DNA of 51,646 nt from Candidatus Obscuribacter sp. (GCA_021772095.1 JADYXR010000034.1:1-51646); one strand, 5' to 3'. Counted from the stretch's first letter, positions 17,514-26,703 are shown. Program-made: numbers and translations. Notes: a model not told the origin generated them from the letters alone.

Positions 17514-20249
17514 ATGACAAAGCCTGACGATCAAAGCGTGATCGCAACTACTCAGGCCAATTTCCGCTTGCCCACCCACGTGATCCCCAGCCGCTACGAC
17601 ATGACCCTCCGCCCTGACCTGAAGGAATTCACCTTCACAGGTGACGAGACGGTCGACATCGAGGTTCTCGAAGCAACGAGCGAAATCAAGCTCAACGCCA
17701 AGAAGCTGGAAATCCAGGAAGCCTACGTCGTCAAAGCAGACGGCACGCGGCTCAACGGCAAAGTTGAAATTGACGAGCAGGTCGAGATCGCAACCATTAC
17801 TTTCAGTGGAATCCTGGGCAAAGGCGCATGGAAACTCCACGCGCGCTTCTCGGGCGTCCTCAGTGACAAGCTCAAAGGCTTCTACCGCAGTTTCTGGACC
17901 GACGACGCCGGGGTCAAACACCCGATCGCCTGCACCCAGTTCGAAGCCACTGACGCTCGCGCCGCCTTCCCCTGCTTCGACGAACCCGAGTTCAAAGCGA
18001 CGTTCAAGTGCGCGCTCGAGGTCGACGAAAATCTGGCGGCAATTTCAAACGGTCGCGTTCTCAAAGAAGAAGTGCTCGACGACGGCATTCGCTATGTCAG
18101 CGTTAGAGCAACCGACGCCAAACCGGTCAACAAGAAACGCGTCGAGTTTGCTGAAACCATGAAGATGTCCACTTACCTGGTGGCCTTCATCGTCGGCGAG
18201 TTCGTCAGTTCAAAACCGGTCAACGTCAACGGCAAAGAAGTGCGGATCTGGTGCGTTCCGGGCAAGGAACACCTGATGGACTTCGCGCTCAAAGCCGCGT
18301 CCTTCGGACTGGACTGGTACGAAAAGTACTTCGACATCGCTTATCCCGGTGGCGACAAGATCGACCACATCGCCATTCCCGACTTCGCTTCGGGCGCGAT
18401 GGAAAACCTCGGCGCCATCACGTATCGCGAAACTGCGCTTCTGGTCGACGAAAAGACCGCACCTCATGCCGCGCTCAAGCGTGTCGCCGAGGTGGTGCTG
18501 CACGAACTGGCACACATGTGGTTCGGCGATCTCGTGACGATGGGCTGGTGGAACGGATTGTGGTTGAACGAATCGTTTGCCACTTTCATGGAAAACCTCT
18601 GCCTGCATCACTGGAAACCAGATTGGAACGTCTGGGAAGAGTTCGCTCTGGGACGCGCAGCCGCTGCCCGTCTCGATGCCCTGAAAAGCACTCACCCGAT
18701 CGAATGCCCCGTGCACCATCCCGACGAAATCGACGAACTGTTCGACCTGATTTCGTACGAAAAGGGCTGCTCGGTGCTCTACCAGATTCACCAATTCATC
18801 GGCAAAGACGCCTTCCAGAAAGGCATCCGCGCTTACCTGAAGAAGCACAGCTACCAGAACACCGAGACACACGATCTCTGGGACGCCCTGGAGAAAACCT
18901 GTCGCGACCTGGGACTGAATCTGCCTGTCCGCGAAATCATGGACGACTGGGTGTTTACGCCCGGCCATCCGGTGATCGCGGTAAAAGAAGGCGACGCCGA
19001 CGGTTTCGTTTCGTTGAGCCAGTCGCACTTCACGTTCTTGCCCAAGGACGCTGACGCGACTTCGACACTCTGGCCGATTCCGCTCACCATGCGCATCGCC
19101 AGGAAAGACGGCACGTCCGAAGAGAAGAAGTTCGTGTTCGACAAGCTCGAACAGTCCGTCTTCGTCGGCGAAGGTTACGATCACATCGTGGTCAATGCCG
19201 GCGGTTCTGGCTTCTACCGGGTGGTTTACTCGGCAGGACTGAACGAAAGATTGATAGGCGACGTGCAGAAATGCCTCTCGGTCGTCGAGCGCTTCAACCT
19301 CGTCAATGACAGCTGGGCAACGGTGCGAGCTCGCATCACGCCTGTGACTGACTACCTCGAAGTGGTGAAGTTGTTCGGCGGTGAGGAAGATCCAAACGTC
19401 TGGTCGATTATCTGCGGCTCGCTGTCAGCGCTCAATCGTCTGGTCACAGGCGATCACCGCACGGCGCTCCAGAAAGTCGTCCGCGACCTGCTTGGACCAG
19501 CAGTTGAAAAACTGGGCTGGGACTTGCGCAAGACCGACTCGATCCAGACCCGCGAATTGCGCGGCACTCTGATAGGCACTCTCGGCACGATCGGCGACGA
19601 CCCGGCAATCCAAACCAAGGCGGCGACGTACTTCGACAAATGGAAAGCCGACAAGGCATCCGTCGAAGCCAACATCGTTCCTGCTCTGGTCAGCATCCTC
19701 GCGTACAAGGGCGACGAATCGCGTTACGACGAATTCGTTCAGCTCTCCAAGGACGCGACGACGCCACAGGACACCTTGCGTTTCATCAACGCGCTGGCTC
19801 GCTTCCGCGACACCAGGCTGCTCGAGAAAACGATCGCCAAGTGCATGTCCGACGAAGTGAAAACCCAGGACGCGCCGTATCTTTTCGCCAGCCTCCTGGC
19901 CAGCGAAGATGGCGGACCGCATGCCTGGAAATACCTGGTCGAGAAGTTCGACGACATGGTGGCCGCCTACCCGGAAAACGGTGTCGTCCGCATGTGCGGC
20001 GCTGCCGAATATCTGGACTCGGAAGAGTTGGCCGACGAAGTGCGCACGTTCTTCGCCACCAAGAAGGTGAAGTCGGGCGATATGGCTGTCGCACAGATGC
20101 TCGAACAGCTGGAAATCAACCTGCAGCTCCGCAAGGAACAGGCGCCACCTCTGGCCGCCCACCTTGCTGCCGCCACCGCTGGTAGTGCCGCCGCAAACGA
20201 CACGAAAACGGAAAAAGCCGCAGCCGGCTCCAAGAAAGCCGACAAGTAA
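17514..20249 (+). CDS. M1 family zinc aminopeptidase, copy 1
   Basis: 911 residues. Removes N-terminal residues from peptides. Hallmarks: exopeptidase motif GAMEN at 294-298 and zinc site HELAH(18)E with H330, E331, H334 and E353 (NESFATF). An N-terminal beta domain (about 20-220), the catalytic domain (about 230-470) and a long helical C-terminal ERAP1-like domain follow. The architecture resembles tricorn-interacting factors F2/F3 and eukaryotic puromycin-sensitive or ER aminopeptidases rather than PepN. No signal peptide, hence cytoplasmic. Start at MTKPDD: GGAG lies 8 bases upstream. The Ala/Lys-rich tail (last 30 residues) is absent from the paralogue at 20786. Confidence 0.92.
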   Translation: MTKPDDQSVIATTQANFRLPTHVIPSRYDMTLRPDLKEFTFTGDETVDIEVLEATSEIKLNAKKLEIQEAYVVKADGTRLNGKVEIDEQVEIATITFSGILGKGAWKLHARFSGVLSDKLKGFYRSFWTDDAGVKHPIACTQFEATDARAAFPCFDEPEFKATFKCALEVDENLAAISNGRVLKEEVLDDGIRYVSVRATDAKPVNKKRVEFAETMKMSTYLVAFIVGEFVSSKPVNVNGKEVRIWCVPGKEHLMDFALKAASFGLDWYEKYFDIAYPGGDKIDHIAIPDFASGAMENLGAITYRETALLVDEKTAPHAALKRVAEVVLHELAHMWFGDLVTMGWWNGLWLNESFATFMENLCLHHWKPDWNVWEEFALGRAAAARLDALKSTHPIECPVHHPDEIDELFDLISYEKGCSVLYQIHQFIGKDAFQKGIRAYLKKHSYQNTETHDLWDALEKTCRDLGLNLPVREIMDDWVFTPGHPVIAVKEGDADGFVSLSQSHFTFLPKDADATSTLWPIPLTMRIARKDGTSEEKKFVFDKLEQSVFVGEGYDHIVVNAGGSGFYRVVYSAGLNERLIGDVQKCLSVVERFNLVNDSWATVRARITPVTDYLEVVKLFGGEEDPNVWSIICGSLSALNRLVTGDHRTALQKVVRDLLGPAVEKLGWDLRKTDSIQTRELRGTLIGTLGTIGDDPAIQTKAATYFDKWKADKASVEANIVPALVSILAYKGDESRYDEFVQLSKDATTPQDTLRFINALARFRDTRLLEKTIAKCMSDEVKTQDAPYLFASLLASEDGGPHAWKYLVEKFDDMVAAYPENGVVRMCGAAEYLDSEELADEVRTFFATKKVKSGDMAVAQMLEQLEINLQLRKEQAPPLAAHLAAATAGSAAANDTKTEKAAAGSKKADK

Positions 20250-20273
20250 ACAGACTGCATAACTGATCGAACA

Positions 20274-20309
20274 AACAGCACTGGCTCTCGGGCCGGTGCT
20301 GTTCTGTTT
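20274..20309 (+). terminator. Terminator of M1 aminopeptidase copy 1
   Basis: Stem AACAGCACTGGC / GCCGGTGCTGTT (20274-20285 with 20292-20303; one G-T pair), 6-base loop, then CTGTTTG. It lies 24 bases after the stop. Its loop-side sequence GGCTCTCGGGCC recurs in the array that follows. Confidence 0.65.
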
Positions 20310-20340
20310 GATTCGAGACTGCAGTGGCCGATCACACACG

Positions 20341-20600
20341 CAAACGGACTCGAAACGGCATCGGCTGTGATTGACGATCGTTGGTTTAAAACGGCATCGG
20401 CTCTCGGGCCCGTGCTGTCGTTCCAAACGGCATCCGCTCAAGTCGGCGCTGGTTAGTTCAATGCGAATCGACTCAGGATCGGCGCTCTTCGTTCAAAACG
20501 AGCACGGCTCAAAGGGTGCGCTTGGAACGCTATCGGCGACATTCACCTTGGCACCTGGTTCGAAACGGCATCGGCTCTCGGGCCGCTGTTGTTCCAAACG
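20341..20600. repeat. Degenerate 36-nt tandem array between the M1 genes
   Basis: Units beginning AAACGGCATC(G/C)GCT start at 20353, 20389 and 20425, exactly 36 bases apart. Further diverged units continue (about 20461, 20496, 20532), and a clear one, AAACGGCATCGGCTCTCGGG, is at 20563. The conserved core is about 14 bases and the rest is variable; several units share CTCTCGGGCC with the terminator at 20274. A small open frame crosses the array and repeats a KRHRLSG peptide, but it has no ribosome site. Confidence 0.7.
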
Positions 20601-20672
20601 AAACAGTTTCAAATCAGCAGTCGTATCGACTCGTTCTTGCCAGACGGTCTCGAAAGCTTGTTGATGTCGAGG

Positions 20673-20712
20673 GAGGGCGGTCCGGAAATTTCTGGATCGC
20701 CCTCTTTCTTTT
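20673..20712 (+). terminator. Strong intrinsic terminator
   Basis: Stem GAGGGCGGTCC / GGATCGCCCTC with one mismatch and a 10-base loop, followed by TTTCTTTT. It lies 74 bases before the second M1 gene and separates the two aminopeptidase transcripts, so copy 2 should have its own promoter between 20713 and 20785. Confidence 0.75.
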
Positions 20713-20785
20713 AATTGCAAAGCAGCGTAGTTTTGCCGAAACTCTGGAATATTAGGCTGGGACCCCACGCAAACATGAGGGTTTT

Positions 20786-23542
20786 ATGCCTGTCCACACG
20801 CACGCTGCTGCCACCGAAAAGACCAGAACGTCCAACCAGAAATCGTTTCGATTGAAACCAACAGTCGTGCCTCGCCGGTACGAACTGCGACTGGCAGCCG
20901 ACCTGGAAGGTCTGCGCTTCTCCGGTCGAGAAACAATCGAAGTTCTGGTGAAAGAAACAACCGACCGCATTGTTCTCAACGCGGTGGATTTGCGTTTCCT
21001 CGATGTTTATGTCGAATCAAACGACGGCACTCGGCTCAATGGCAGTGTGGAAGAAGATCGAGAAACCGAGCTTGTCGCGCTGGTCTTTGACGGCGTGCTG
21101 GGCTGCGGCATCTGGCATCTCAAAATAGCATTCGCAGGTGAATTGTCTGAAAAGTTGCGCGGCTTCTACCGCAGCATTTGGGTCGATCAAGAAGGCGAAC
21201 GCCACACGATCGCATCCACTCACTTCGAGCCCACCCATGCGAGGCGCGCCTTTCCGTGTTTCGACGAACCGGAGTTCAAAGCGACGTTCAAAATCTACCT
21301 CGAGGTGGATGCGAAATTAACGGCGCTCTCCAACGGAAAAATCTTGAGCGAAACCGGCTTGTCATCGGCACGCACGGTTCGTTCGCTGCAAAGAAATACC
21401 GACGGTTCCAACAACACCGGAATCGCGTTTTCCAATCAATCGTCGCAGCCCGAACTGCAATTCGCAGACGAGACCGCGCCCACTAACGACAACGCATCCG
21501 CCAGAAAGTTGGTCGAGTTTGCAGAAACCATGCTGCTCTCCACTTACCTGGTCGCGTTTGCAGTCGGCGATTTCGCCTCGTCGCGACAAGTCACGGTCAA
21601 CGGCACCCAGATTCGAATCTTCTGTGTGCCGGGCAAGGAGCACCTCACCGAGTTTGCACTCGAGTGCGCCGCCTTCGCCGTCGACTTTTACGAACGCTAT
21701 TTTGAGATTCCATATCCCGCCGAAAAGATAGACCACATCGCCATCCCGGACTTCCCGATTGGCGCCATGGAAAATCTCGGACTGATTACTTTCCGCGAAA
21801 CGGCACTGCTGGTAGACGAGAAATTGTCTTCTCATGCCGGTTTGATCCGAGTCTCCGAAATCATCATGCACGAGCTTGCTCACATGTGGTTCGGCGATCT
21901 CGTCACCATGCGCTGGTGGAACGGGCTCTGGCTCAAGGAATCCTTCGCCACATTCATGGCGAACATGGCAGTCGATTCATTCCGTCCCGAGTGGCGAGTG
22001 TGGAACGACTTCGCCCTCTCGCGGGCCGACGCGTCCGAAACAGACGCACTGAAGAACACGCACGCGATTGAGAATCCGGTCAATCACCCGGATGAAGCAA
22101 CCGAGATGTTCGACGTAATTTCATACCAGAAAGGCTGTTCGGTTCTCTACCAGCTCCACGAATTCATAGGTGCCGAGACCTTCCGCAAAGGTTGCGCTCG
22201 TTACCTCAAGACTCACAGCTTTGGTAATACCGAAACCGTAGAACTATGGGATGCGCTGGATCAGGCAGCCCAACAGGCTAATCTCGGTTTGCGCATGTCG
22301 GTAGGCGACATCATGGAGGCCTGGGTGTTTAACTCCGGTCATCCGATTATCTTCGTGCATCAAGGCGAGCTGCCGGGTTCCATTGTTTTGAAACAGCGCA
22401 TGTTTCGGTTCGTCGAAGACGGCGAAGTGGCATTTGTGTGGCCAATTCCTGTCACCATAAGGGTTACGAAAAAAGACGGCGCCACTGAAATCAAAAAATT
22501 GCTGATGCTCAATCGGGAAGAAATCGTCTATCTCGGCGAGGACGCCCGGTCTTACATCGTCAATGCACTTGGTTCCGGTTTCTACCGCGTATCCTATCAA
22601 CCGGAATTGATTGAAGCGGTAACCGAAGACCTGCATCGCCTCTCGGTTGTGGAAAGGTTCAATTTGATAAACGATGCCTGGTCGACTGTTCGATCGGGAT
22701 TGACGCCGATTGGCGACTATATCGAAATCCTCAAGTTGTACAAAGAAGAAACCGATTCGGCGGTCTGGCAGGTGATCTACGATTCGCTCGAGCATCTCAA
22801 TTCCTGGCTCGACGAAGACGACAAGCCGAACATGGCAAGGTTGATTCGCAACTTGTGCGCACCCAACCTGGCAATTCTCGGCTGGCAGCCTCAGTCCTTG
22901 ACCGAGGGCGTCGACTCGCGCAAATTGCGGGCACTGGTGATCAAACTGATGGCGGTTGTCGGCAATGATGCCACCATCGTCAAAAGCGCATGCTTGATGT
23001 ACGAGAGCTGGCGCAAAGATTCAACCAGGATAGATGCAGAACTGGTGCCGTCCATCGTTCATATCGTCGCTCACGAGGGCGATCGAAAAACCTACAACGA
23101 CTTCCTGAGACTGTCTCGGGATGCCAGTACTCCTCAGGATACGATTAGATTCCTCTATGCACTCGCGCGTTTCCGAAGACAGGAATTGCTGCTCAATACA
23201 GCGTCTTTATGCCTGTCTCCGGAAGTGCGTGCTCAGGACGCACCTTACTTGTTCGCCGCCGTCATTCGCAATCCGCAAGGCGGCGATTTAGCCTGGGAGT
23301 TTCTGAAAACCAACTTCGACGAGATGAAAGCGCGCTTCCCGGACCTCGCCATGCACAAAATGGTAGAGGCGCTTTCGGTGCTCGATACGCCCCAACTGGA
23401 ATCGGACATTCGCAAGTTCTTCTGCCACCACCGCATCTCCACTAGAGAAACGGCTGTGCGTCAGATGCTCGAGCAGTTGCACGTCAACGTGAGACTGCGA
23501 CAAAAAGAAAGAGCCGCTCTAAAAGCGGCACTTGCAGAATAG
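20786..23542 (+). CDS. M1 family zinc aminopeptidase, copy 2
   Basis: 918 residues, a tandem paralogue of the preceding gene with the same order of domains. Exopeptidase motif GAMEN at 326-330; zinc site H362, E363, H366 and E385 (KESFATF). It carries an insertion of about 45 low-complexity residues at 190-237 (rich in Ser, Asn and Thr) between the N-terminal and catalytic domains, which copy 1 lacks. Codon use is more A/T-rich than in copy 1, so it is probably less expressed or older in divergence. Cytoplasmic, no signal. GAGGG lies 5 bases before the ATG. The duplicates probably differ in substrate range. Confidence 0.92.
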   Translation: MPVHTHAAATEKTRTSNQKSFRLKPTVVPRRYELRLAADLEGLRFSGRETIEVLVKETTDRIVLNAVDLRFLDVYVESNDGTRLNGSVEEDRETELVALVFDGVLGCGIWHLKIAFAGELSEKLRGFYRSIWVDQEGERHTIASTHFEPTHARRAFPCFDEPEFKATFKIYLEVDAKLTALSNGKILSETGLSSARTVRSLQRNTDGSNNTGIAFSNQSSQPELQFADETAPTNDNASARKLVEFAETMLLSTYLVAFAVGDFASSRQVTVNGTQIRIFCVPGKEHLTEFALECAAFAVDFYERYFEIPYPAEKIDHIAIPDFPIGAMENLGLITFRETALLVDEKLSSHAGLIRVSEIIMHELAHMWFGDLVTMRWWNGLWLKESFATFMANMAVDSFRPEWRVWNDFALSRADASETDALKNTHAIENPVNHPDEATEMFDVISYQKGCSVLYQLHEFIGAETFRKGCARYLKTHSFGNTETVELWDALDQAAQQANLGLRMSVGDIMEAWVFNSGHPIIFVHQGELPGSIVLKQRMFRFVEDGEVAFVWPIPVTIRVTKKDGATEIKKLLMLNREEIVYLGEDARSYIVNALGSGFYRVSYQPELIEAVTEDLHRLSVVERFNLINDAWSTVRSGLTPIGDYIEILKLYKEETDSAVWQVIYDSLEHLNSWLDEDDKPNMARLIRNLCAPNLAILGWQPQSLTEGVDSRKLRALVIKLMAVVGNDATIVKSACLMYESWRKDSTRIDAELVPSIVHIVAHEGDRKTYNDFLRLSRDASTPQDTIRFLYALARFRRQELLLNTASLCLSPEVRAQDAPYLFAAVIRNPQGGDLAWEFLKTNFDEMKARFPDLAMHKMVEALSVLDTPQLESDIRKFFCHHRISTRETAVRQMLEQLHVNVRLRQKERAALKAALAE

Positions 23543-23555
23543 TTGGGATAAAGAA

Positions 23556-23629
23556 CGGGACTGACGGGACTCGAACCCGCGACCTCCTACGTGACAGGCA
23601 GGCGCTCTAACCAACTGAGCTACAATCCC
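23556..23629 (-). tRNA. tRNA-Asp (GTC)
   Basis: Full cloverleaf on the minus strand: acceptor GGGATTG with CAGTCCC, D-arm GCTC...GAGC, anticodon loop CTGTCAC (anticodon GTC, Asp) on the stem CCTGC/GTAGG, T-arm with TTCGAGT loop. The discriminator base is G, as expected for Asp. No 3' CCA is encoded (TTCTT follows), so CCA must be added enzymatically. Confidence 0.95.
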
Positions 23630-23649
23630 AACTGAGCTGGCGTTAATGC

Positions 23650-23658
23650 AGTATAGCA
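23650..23658 (-). promoter_or_regulatory. Extended -10 promoter of tRNA-Asp
   Basis: On the minus strand the sequence reads TGCTATACT, an extended -10 element (TGn plus TATACT), about 20 bases before the mature tRNA 5' end. I see no good -35 box, which is normal for extended -10 promoters. Confidence 0.55.
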
Positions 23659-23805
23659 TAACGATCTCGCCGTCCCAGGATCGCCAGTGCAAAGCTTGTT
23701 TACAAACGAGCTCGGCTTGCGCTATTGAGAACCCTCTCAAGGCGCCGCGCCCCTGAAGTGACGCAAACGCAGCTCACATTAACGTCCGGCTTCTTAATTG
23801 CAAAA

Positions 23806-23851
23806 CAGCAAGTAATCAAGACTCGTTTTTGAACGGGTCGGTTGCTTGCTG
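23806..23851. promoter_or_regulatory. Large imperfect hairpin upstream of the thioredoxin gene
   Basis: CAGCAAGTAA pairs with TTGCTTGCTG (one mismatch), and inside it GACTCGTT pairs with AACGGGTC. It lies 65 bases before the thioredoxin ATG and has no T-run. It may be an mRNA leader structure or an operator. Confidence 0.4.
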
Positions 23852-23915
23852 CGTATAAACAACGTCGGGTAGCGGCTATCCATGCCGTTTCTGACACAAC
23901 CAAAAGGTAGATAAC

Positions 23916-24353
23916 ATGTTCACACCAATCATGATTGGACTGGCCTTGCTGGCGGGATGCGTCGCATTCTTCGCGCTCCGCAAGGACCTCGGCGCCAAAA
24001 CCGCACCCGCCAAAGTCGGCGGCACACCGGTCAACGACGTCACCGCTCTCAACCTGCGCGAGCTGCTCACCACGAGCGCCGCTCCGGTAATCGTTCAGTT
24101 CTACTCCGTCCAGTGCCCCGCCTGCCACACCCAGAAGCCCAACTTCGAGGAAGCAGCGGCCACGCACAAGGGCGACACTCGCTTCGTCACCATCAACGTC
24201 AAGGAAAACAAATCCACCTCGCGGCGCCTCGGCATCACGCGGATTCCGACCACGATGGTGTTCCGTTCGTCTGACGAAACTCCTCTCGACAGCCGCGTGG
24301 GCGTGTTCCCCGCCAGCGAGATCAACACGTTCATCAAGAATGCGCTGAGGTAG
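23916..24353 (+). CDS. Membrane-anchored thioredoxin-like protein
   Basis: 145 residues: an N-terminal membrane anchor (about 4-21), a short linker, then a thioredoxin fold (about 40-145). The redox motif is CPAC (C67-C70) in VQFYSVQCPAC, not the usual CGPC, and the cis-proline is in RIPTTMVF. Such proteins carry out thiol-disulfide exchange; the topology (anchor first, few N-terminal charges) makes the side of the membrane uncertain. AAAGG lies 9 bases before the ATG. The gene ends in a strong terminator, so it is monocistronic. Confidence 0.85.
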   Translation: MFTPIMIGLALLAGCVAFFALRKDLGAKTAPAKVGGTPVNDVTALNLRELLTTSAAPVIVQFYSVQCPACHTQKPNFEEAAATHKGDTRFVTINVKENKSTSRRLGITRIPTTMVFRSSDETPLDSRVGVFPASEINTFIKNALR

Positions 24354-24363
24354 TTTCACCCCC

Positions 24364-24412
24364 CGGTCTGATGCGCTGCCTTCGGTGGCGCATCGCAAGA
24401 CCGATGTTTTTT
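24364..24412 (+). terminator. Intrinsic terminator of the thioredoxin gene
   Basis: Long stem (CGGTCT...AGACCG outside, ATGCGC/GCGCAT inside) around a CTTCGG loop, followed by GATGTTTTTTAT. It lies 11 bases after the stop. Confidence 0.8.
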
Positions 24413-24417
24413 ATCTC

Positions 24418-24468
24418 GAGCCGAGCGTAACAGCTGACACCATATGTGGTGCAGCCACTCGGCTCTTT
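24418..24468 (+). terminator. Second hairpin with T-run in the leader of the glutamate-synthase-like gene
   Basis: Stem GAGCCGAG / CTCGGCTC (24418-24425 with 24458-24465), ending in TTTT, encloses a small CACCA/TGGTG hairpin. It lies 64 bases before the next start codon. It could be a back-up terminator or an attenuator controlling the next gene. Confidence 0.55.
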
Positions 24469-24531
24469 TCAGGAGAGACTGCGGTGCTGAAAGGCGCCTG
24501 TTCCTCTCCAACTAAAGAAAAGGAACTAGCT

Positions 24532-26688
24532 ATGTTCTGGTTTTGGACACTCCTCACGCTAGCCACAGGCTTGCTTGCCGGGCTCTTCGGCTGGCATATC
24601 GGCGGTAATCCCGCTGCGTTCGCATTCACGGTTGGGGGCATGCTCGCCGTCTTCGGCGTTCATGATTTGAAGAAGCACCGGCATTCCCTGCTCGCCGGTA
24701 CTGCGTTTATCGCCACCATGGCGTTTTACTTCGGCGGTTTCCAGATCGCCGTTCTGGCTGTGCTTCTTGCGCTGCCACTGCAAATCATGATCTGGGAGTT
24801 CTCGCTCAAGAAGTCGGTGGTTCTGCCGGTTCTCTTGATGAGCTCAGGAACAGCATTCTGGTTGGGCTGGCACTTCGACAGCTCGATGACCGGCCTGATC
24901 GCCGCTGTCATCACCTTCCTCGGCATGGTCGGCATCGAAGACTACTTCCTGCAACGGAAGCATTCGGTGCGGCGCAACTTCCCGATTCTGGGATGGTGCC
25001 GATACGGCTTCGAGTTGATCGGTGACGAACTGCGCCAGTATTGGTTCATGTCCGACATCGAAGAGAAGCCCTACAACCGCGAAACGCGGCGGTTCATCTA
25101 CCGTAGCGCCAAGGGCATCAACAACAACCTGGGTTTCGGCACCAGTCGAGACTATCGCGCCGTCGGCGAGATTCACATCATGCCGACCAACTTCCCGGTG
25201 TCCGAACGGCTGCATCGCGGCAATCGCTTGCCACCTTTAGTGATAGGCAAACGCCGCCGGATTCCGTATCACTGCCCGTGGCCGATTAACATCGCCCACA
25301 TGAGCTGGGGTGCGCTTTCCGAAGAAGCGGTGATGGCGCTCGCTTCGGGTGCCAAGCTCGCTAACATCCACATGGGCACAGGCGAAGGCGGACTGACGCC
25401 CTTCCACCTGGACGGCGTGGTTCGGCGGGTTCCGTTCAAAAAGTGGGTGGATTACTACAAGGCTAATTTCCTCCACCGGGTCAGCTTCGGCTACGCAGCC
25501 AAACCCGAGATGCCGCAAGGCCTCGTCGTCGGCGGCGGTCGCATCGTGCTGGAAATCGGACCGGCAAAGTTTGGTTTTCGCAAATCGTTGACCGATGCGT
25601 TCCGAACCATAGGCATCGACTTCAACCCCACGCAGATCGATGCGGCAGACCTCAGGCGGCTGGCGAAAGCCTACTTCCTCAACGGTCTCGACATCGACAT
25701 GCTGCGCGAACTGGCCGAACGCGACGAGCTCGTGGCGCTGGACTTCGAAAAGGTCAAGCGCGTGATGGAGAACCCGCAAATCGTTTGCGGCATGCTCAAA
25801 CTGGCGCAGGGTGCAAAACCCGGTCAGGGCGGCAAGCTGCCGAAGGAGAAGATCACTCCGAAGATCGCGCAATGGCGCGGCGTCCCGATGGACAAGGACT
25901 GCTACAGCCCGAACGCCTGGGACGAGTTCAACAACCCGGAGACGCTGTTCATGGTCATCCGCATGTTGCAGGACCTGACCGGCAAGCCCTGGGGCGTCAA
26001 GATCGTCGGCGGACAGACTGACGAGATCCACGAGATGGCCAAGCTTTGCAAGAAGTACCAGGACGGACCTGACTTCCTCGTGATCGACGGTGGTGAAGGC
26101 GGAACCGGTGCTGCGCCTGTGGATCTGGCTGACCATGTTGGTCTGCCGATTCTGCACGCCATTCCGGAAGTCGACAACATCCTGCGCGAACACGGCGTCC
26201 GTGACGGCATTGTGCTGATCGCGGCCGGTCAGATGGCGAAGGCCTCGGACGTGGCAATTGCCATCGCCCTTGGTGCCGACGCTGTCGAAATCGGTCGCGC
26301 CAACATGATCGCCGAAGGCTGCATCATGGCGAAGCGCTGCCACTCCAACCACTGCCCTGTCGGTGTCGCGACCCAAGATCCGCGTCTGCGGCGTGGTCTC
26401 GATCCGGAGGACAAGTACGTCAAGGTGGCGAACTACAACATGGTGCTGCAACGCGGCCTGATGATGATCCTCAAGGCTGCCGGTGTGAAGAGCCCATGGG
26501 AACTGACTCGGCATCACCTCAAGGTGGTCGTCGGTCCGATGCGCGAAATCTACATGGACGAGATCCATCCGTATCCGGACGGCTCCAACGGCAAGCGTGA
26601 CACCATGCTTGGCGAAATTCCCGTAGACGACGTGGAGAACACCGATCGTTTTGGTCCGAAGCTGATCCAGCTCGAGATCAAGAAATAG
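24532..26688 (+). CDS. Membrane-anchored FMN-binding glutamate-synthase-like protein
   Basis: 718 residues. Residues 1-130 contain about five hydrophobic segments. The rest matches the FMN-binding central/synthase domain of glutamate synthase (ferredoxin or NADPH large subunit): HMSWGALSEEA at about 258-268, TGEGG, GGQTDEIHEMAK, DGGEGGTGAAPVD, and the 3Fe-4S cluster cysteines C597, C603 and C608 in CIMAKRCHSNHCPVGVATQ. The glutaminase (class II amidotransferase) domain and the C-terminal beta-helix domain are missing, so it is not a complete GOGAT. This type is annotated as FMN-binding glutamate synthase family protein and its reaction is unknown. The N-terminal membrane part looks longer than the short anchor I associate with the type. 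Start: AAGGA 8 bases upstream. The two hairpins just upstream may regulate it. Confidence 0.85.
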   Translation: MFWFWTLLTLATGLLAGLFGWHIGGNPAAFAFTVGGMLAVFGVHDLKKHRHSLLAGTAFIATMAFYFGGFQIAVLAVLLALPLQIMIWEFSLKKSVVLPVLLMSSGTAFWLGWHFDSSMTGLIAAVITFLGMVGIEDYFLQRKHSVRRNFPILGWCRYGFELIGDELRQYWFMSDIEEKPYNRETRRFIYRSAKGINNNLGFGTSRDYRAVGEIHIMPTNFPVSERLHRGNRLPPLVIGKRRRIPYHCPWPINIAHMSWGALSEEAVMALASGAKLANIHMGTGEGGLTPFHLDGVVRRVPFKKWVDYYKANFLHRVSFGYAAKPEMPQGLVVGGGRIVLEIGPAKFGFRKSLTDAFRTIGIDFNPTQIDAADLRRLAKAYFLNGLDIDMLRELAERDELVALDFEKVKRVMENPQIVCGMLKLAQGAKPGQGGKLPKEKITPKIAQWRGVPMDKDCYSPNAWDEFNNPETLFMVIRMLQDLTGKPWGVKIVGGQTDEIHEMAKLCKKYQDGPDFLVIDGGEGGTGAAPVDLADHVGLPILHAIPEVDNILREHGVRDGIVLIAAGQMAKASDVAIAIALGADAVEIGRANMIAEGCIMAKRCHSNHCPVGVATQDPRLRRGLDPEDKYVKVANYNMVLQRGLMMILKAAGVKSPWELTRHHLKVVVGPMREIYMDEIHPYPDGSNGKRDTMLGEIPVDDVENTDRFGPKLIQLEIKK

Positions 26689-26703
26689 AGCGGGCAAAAC
26701 GTG

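Noticed and set aside
20341..20600. Possible CRISPR array because of the 36-nt period
   Set aside because: The conserved part is only about 14 bases at the unit head, units abut without unique spacers of constant type, and no cas genes are present.
23519..23740. 73-residue minus-strand frame
   Set aside because: It contains the translation of the tRNA-Asp gene (VAQLVRAPACHVGG), a common false ORF.
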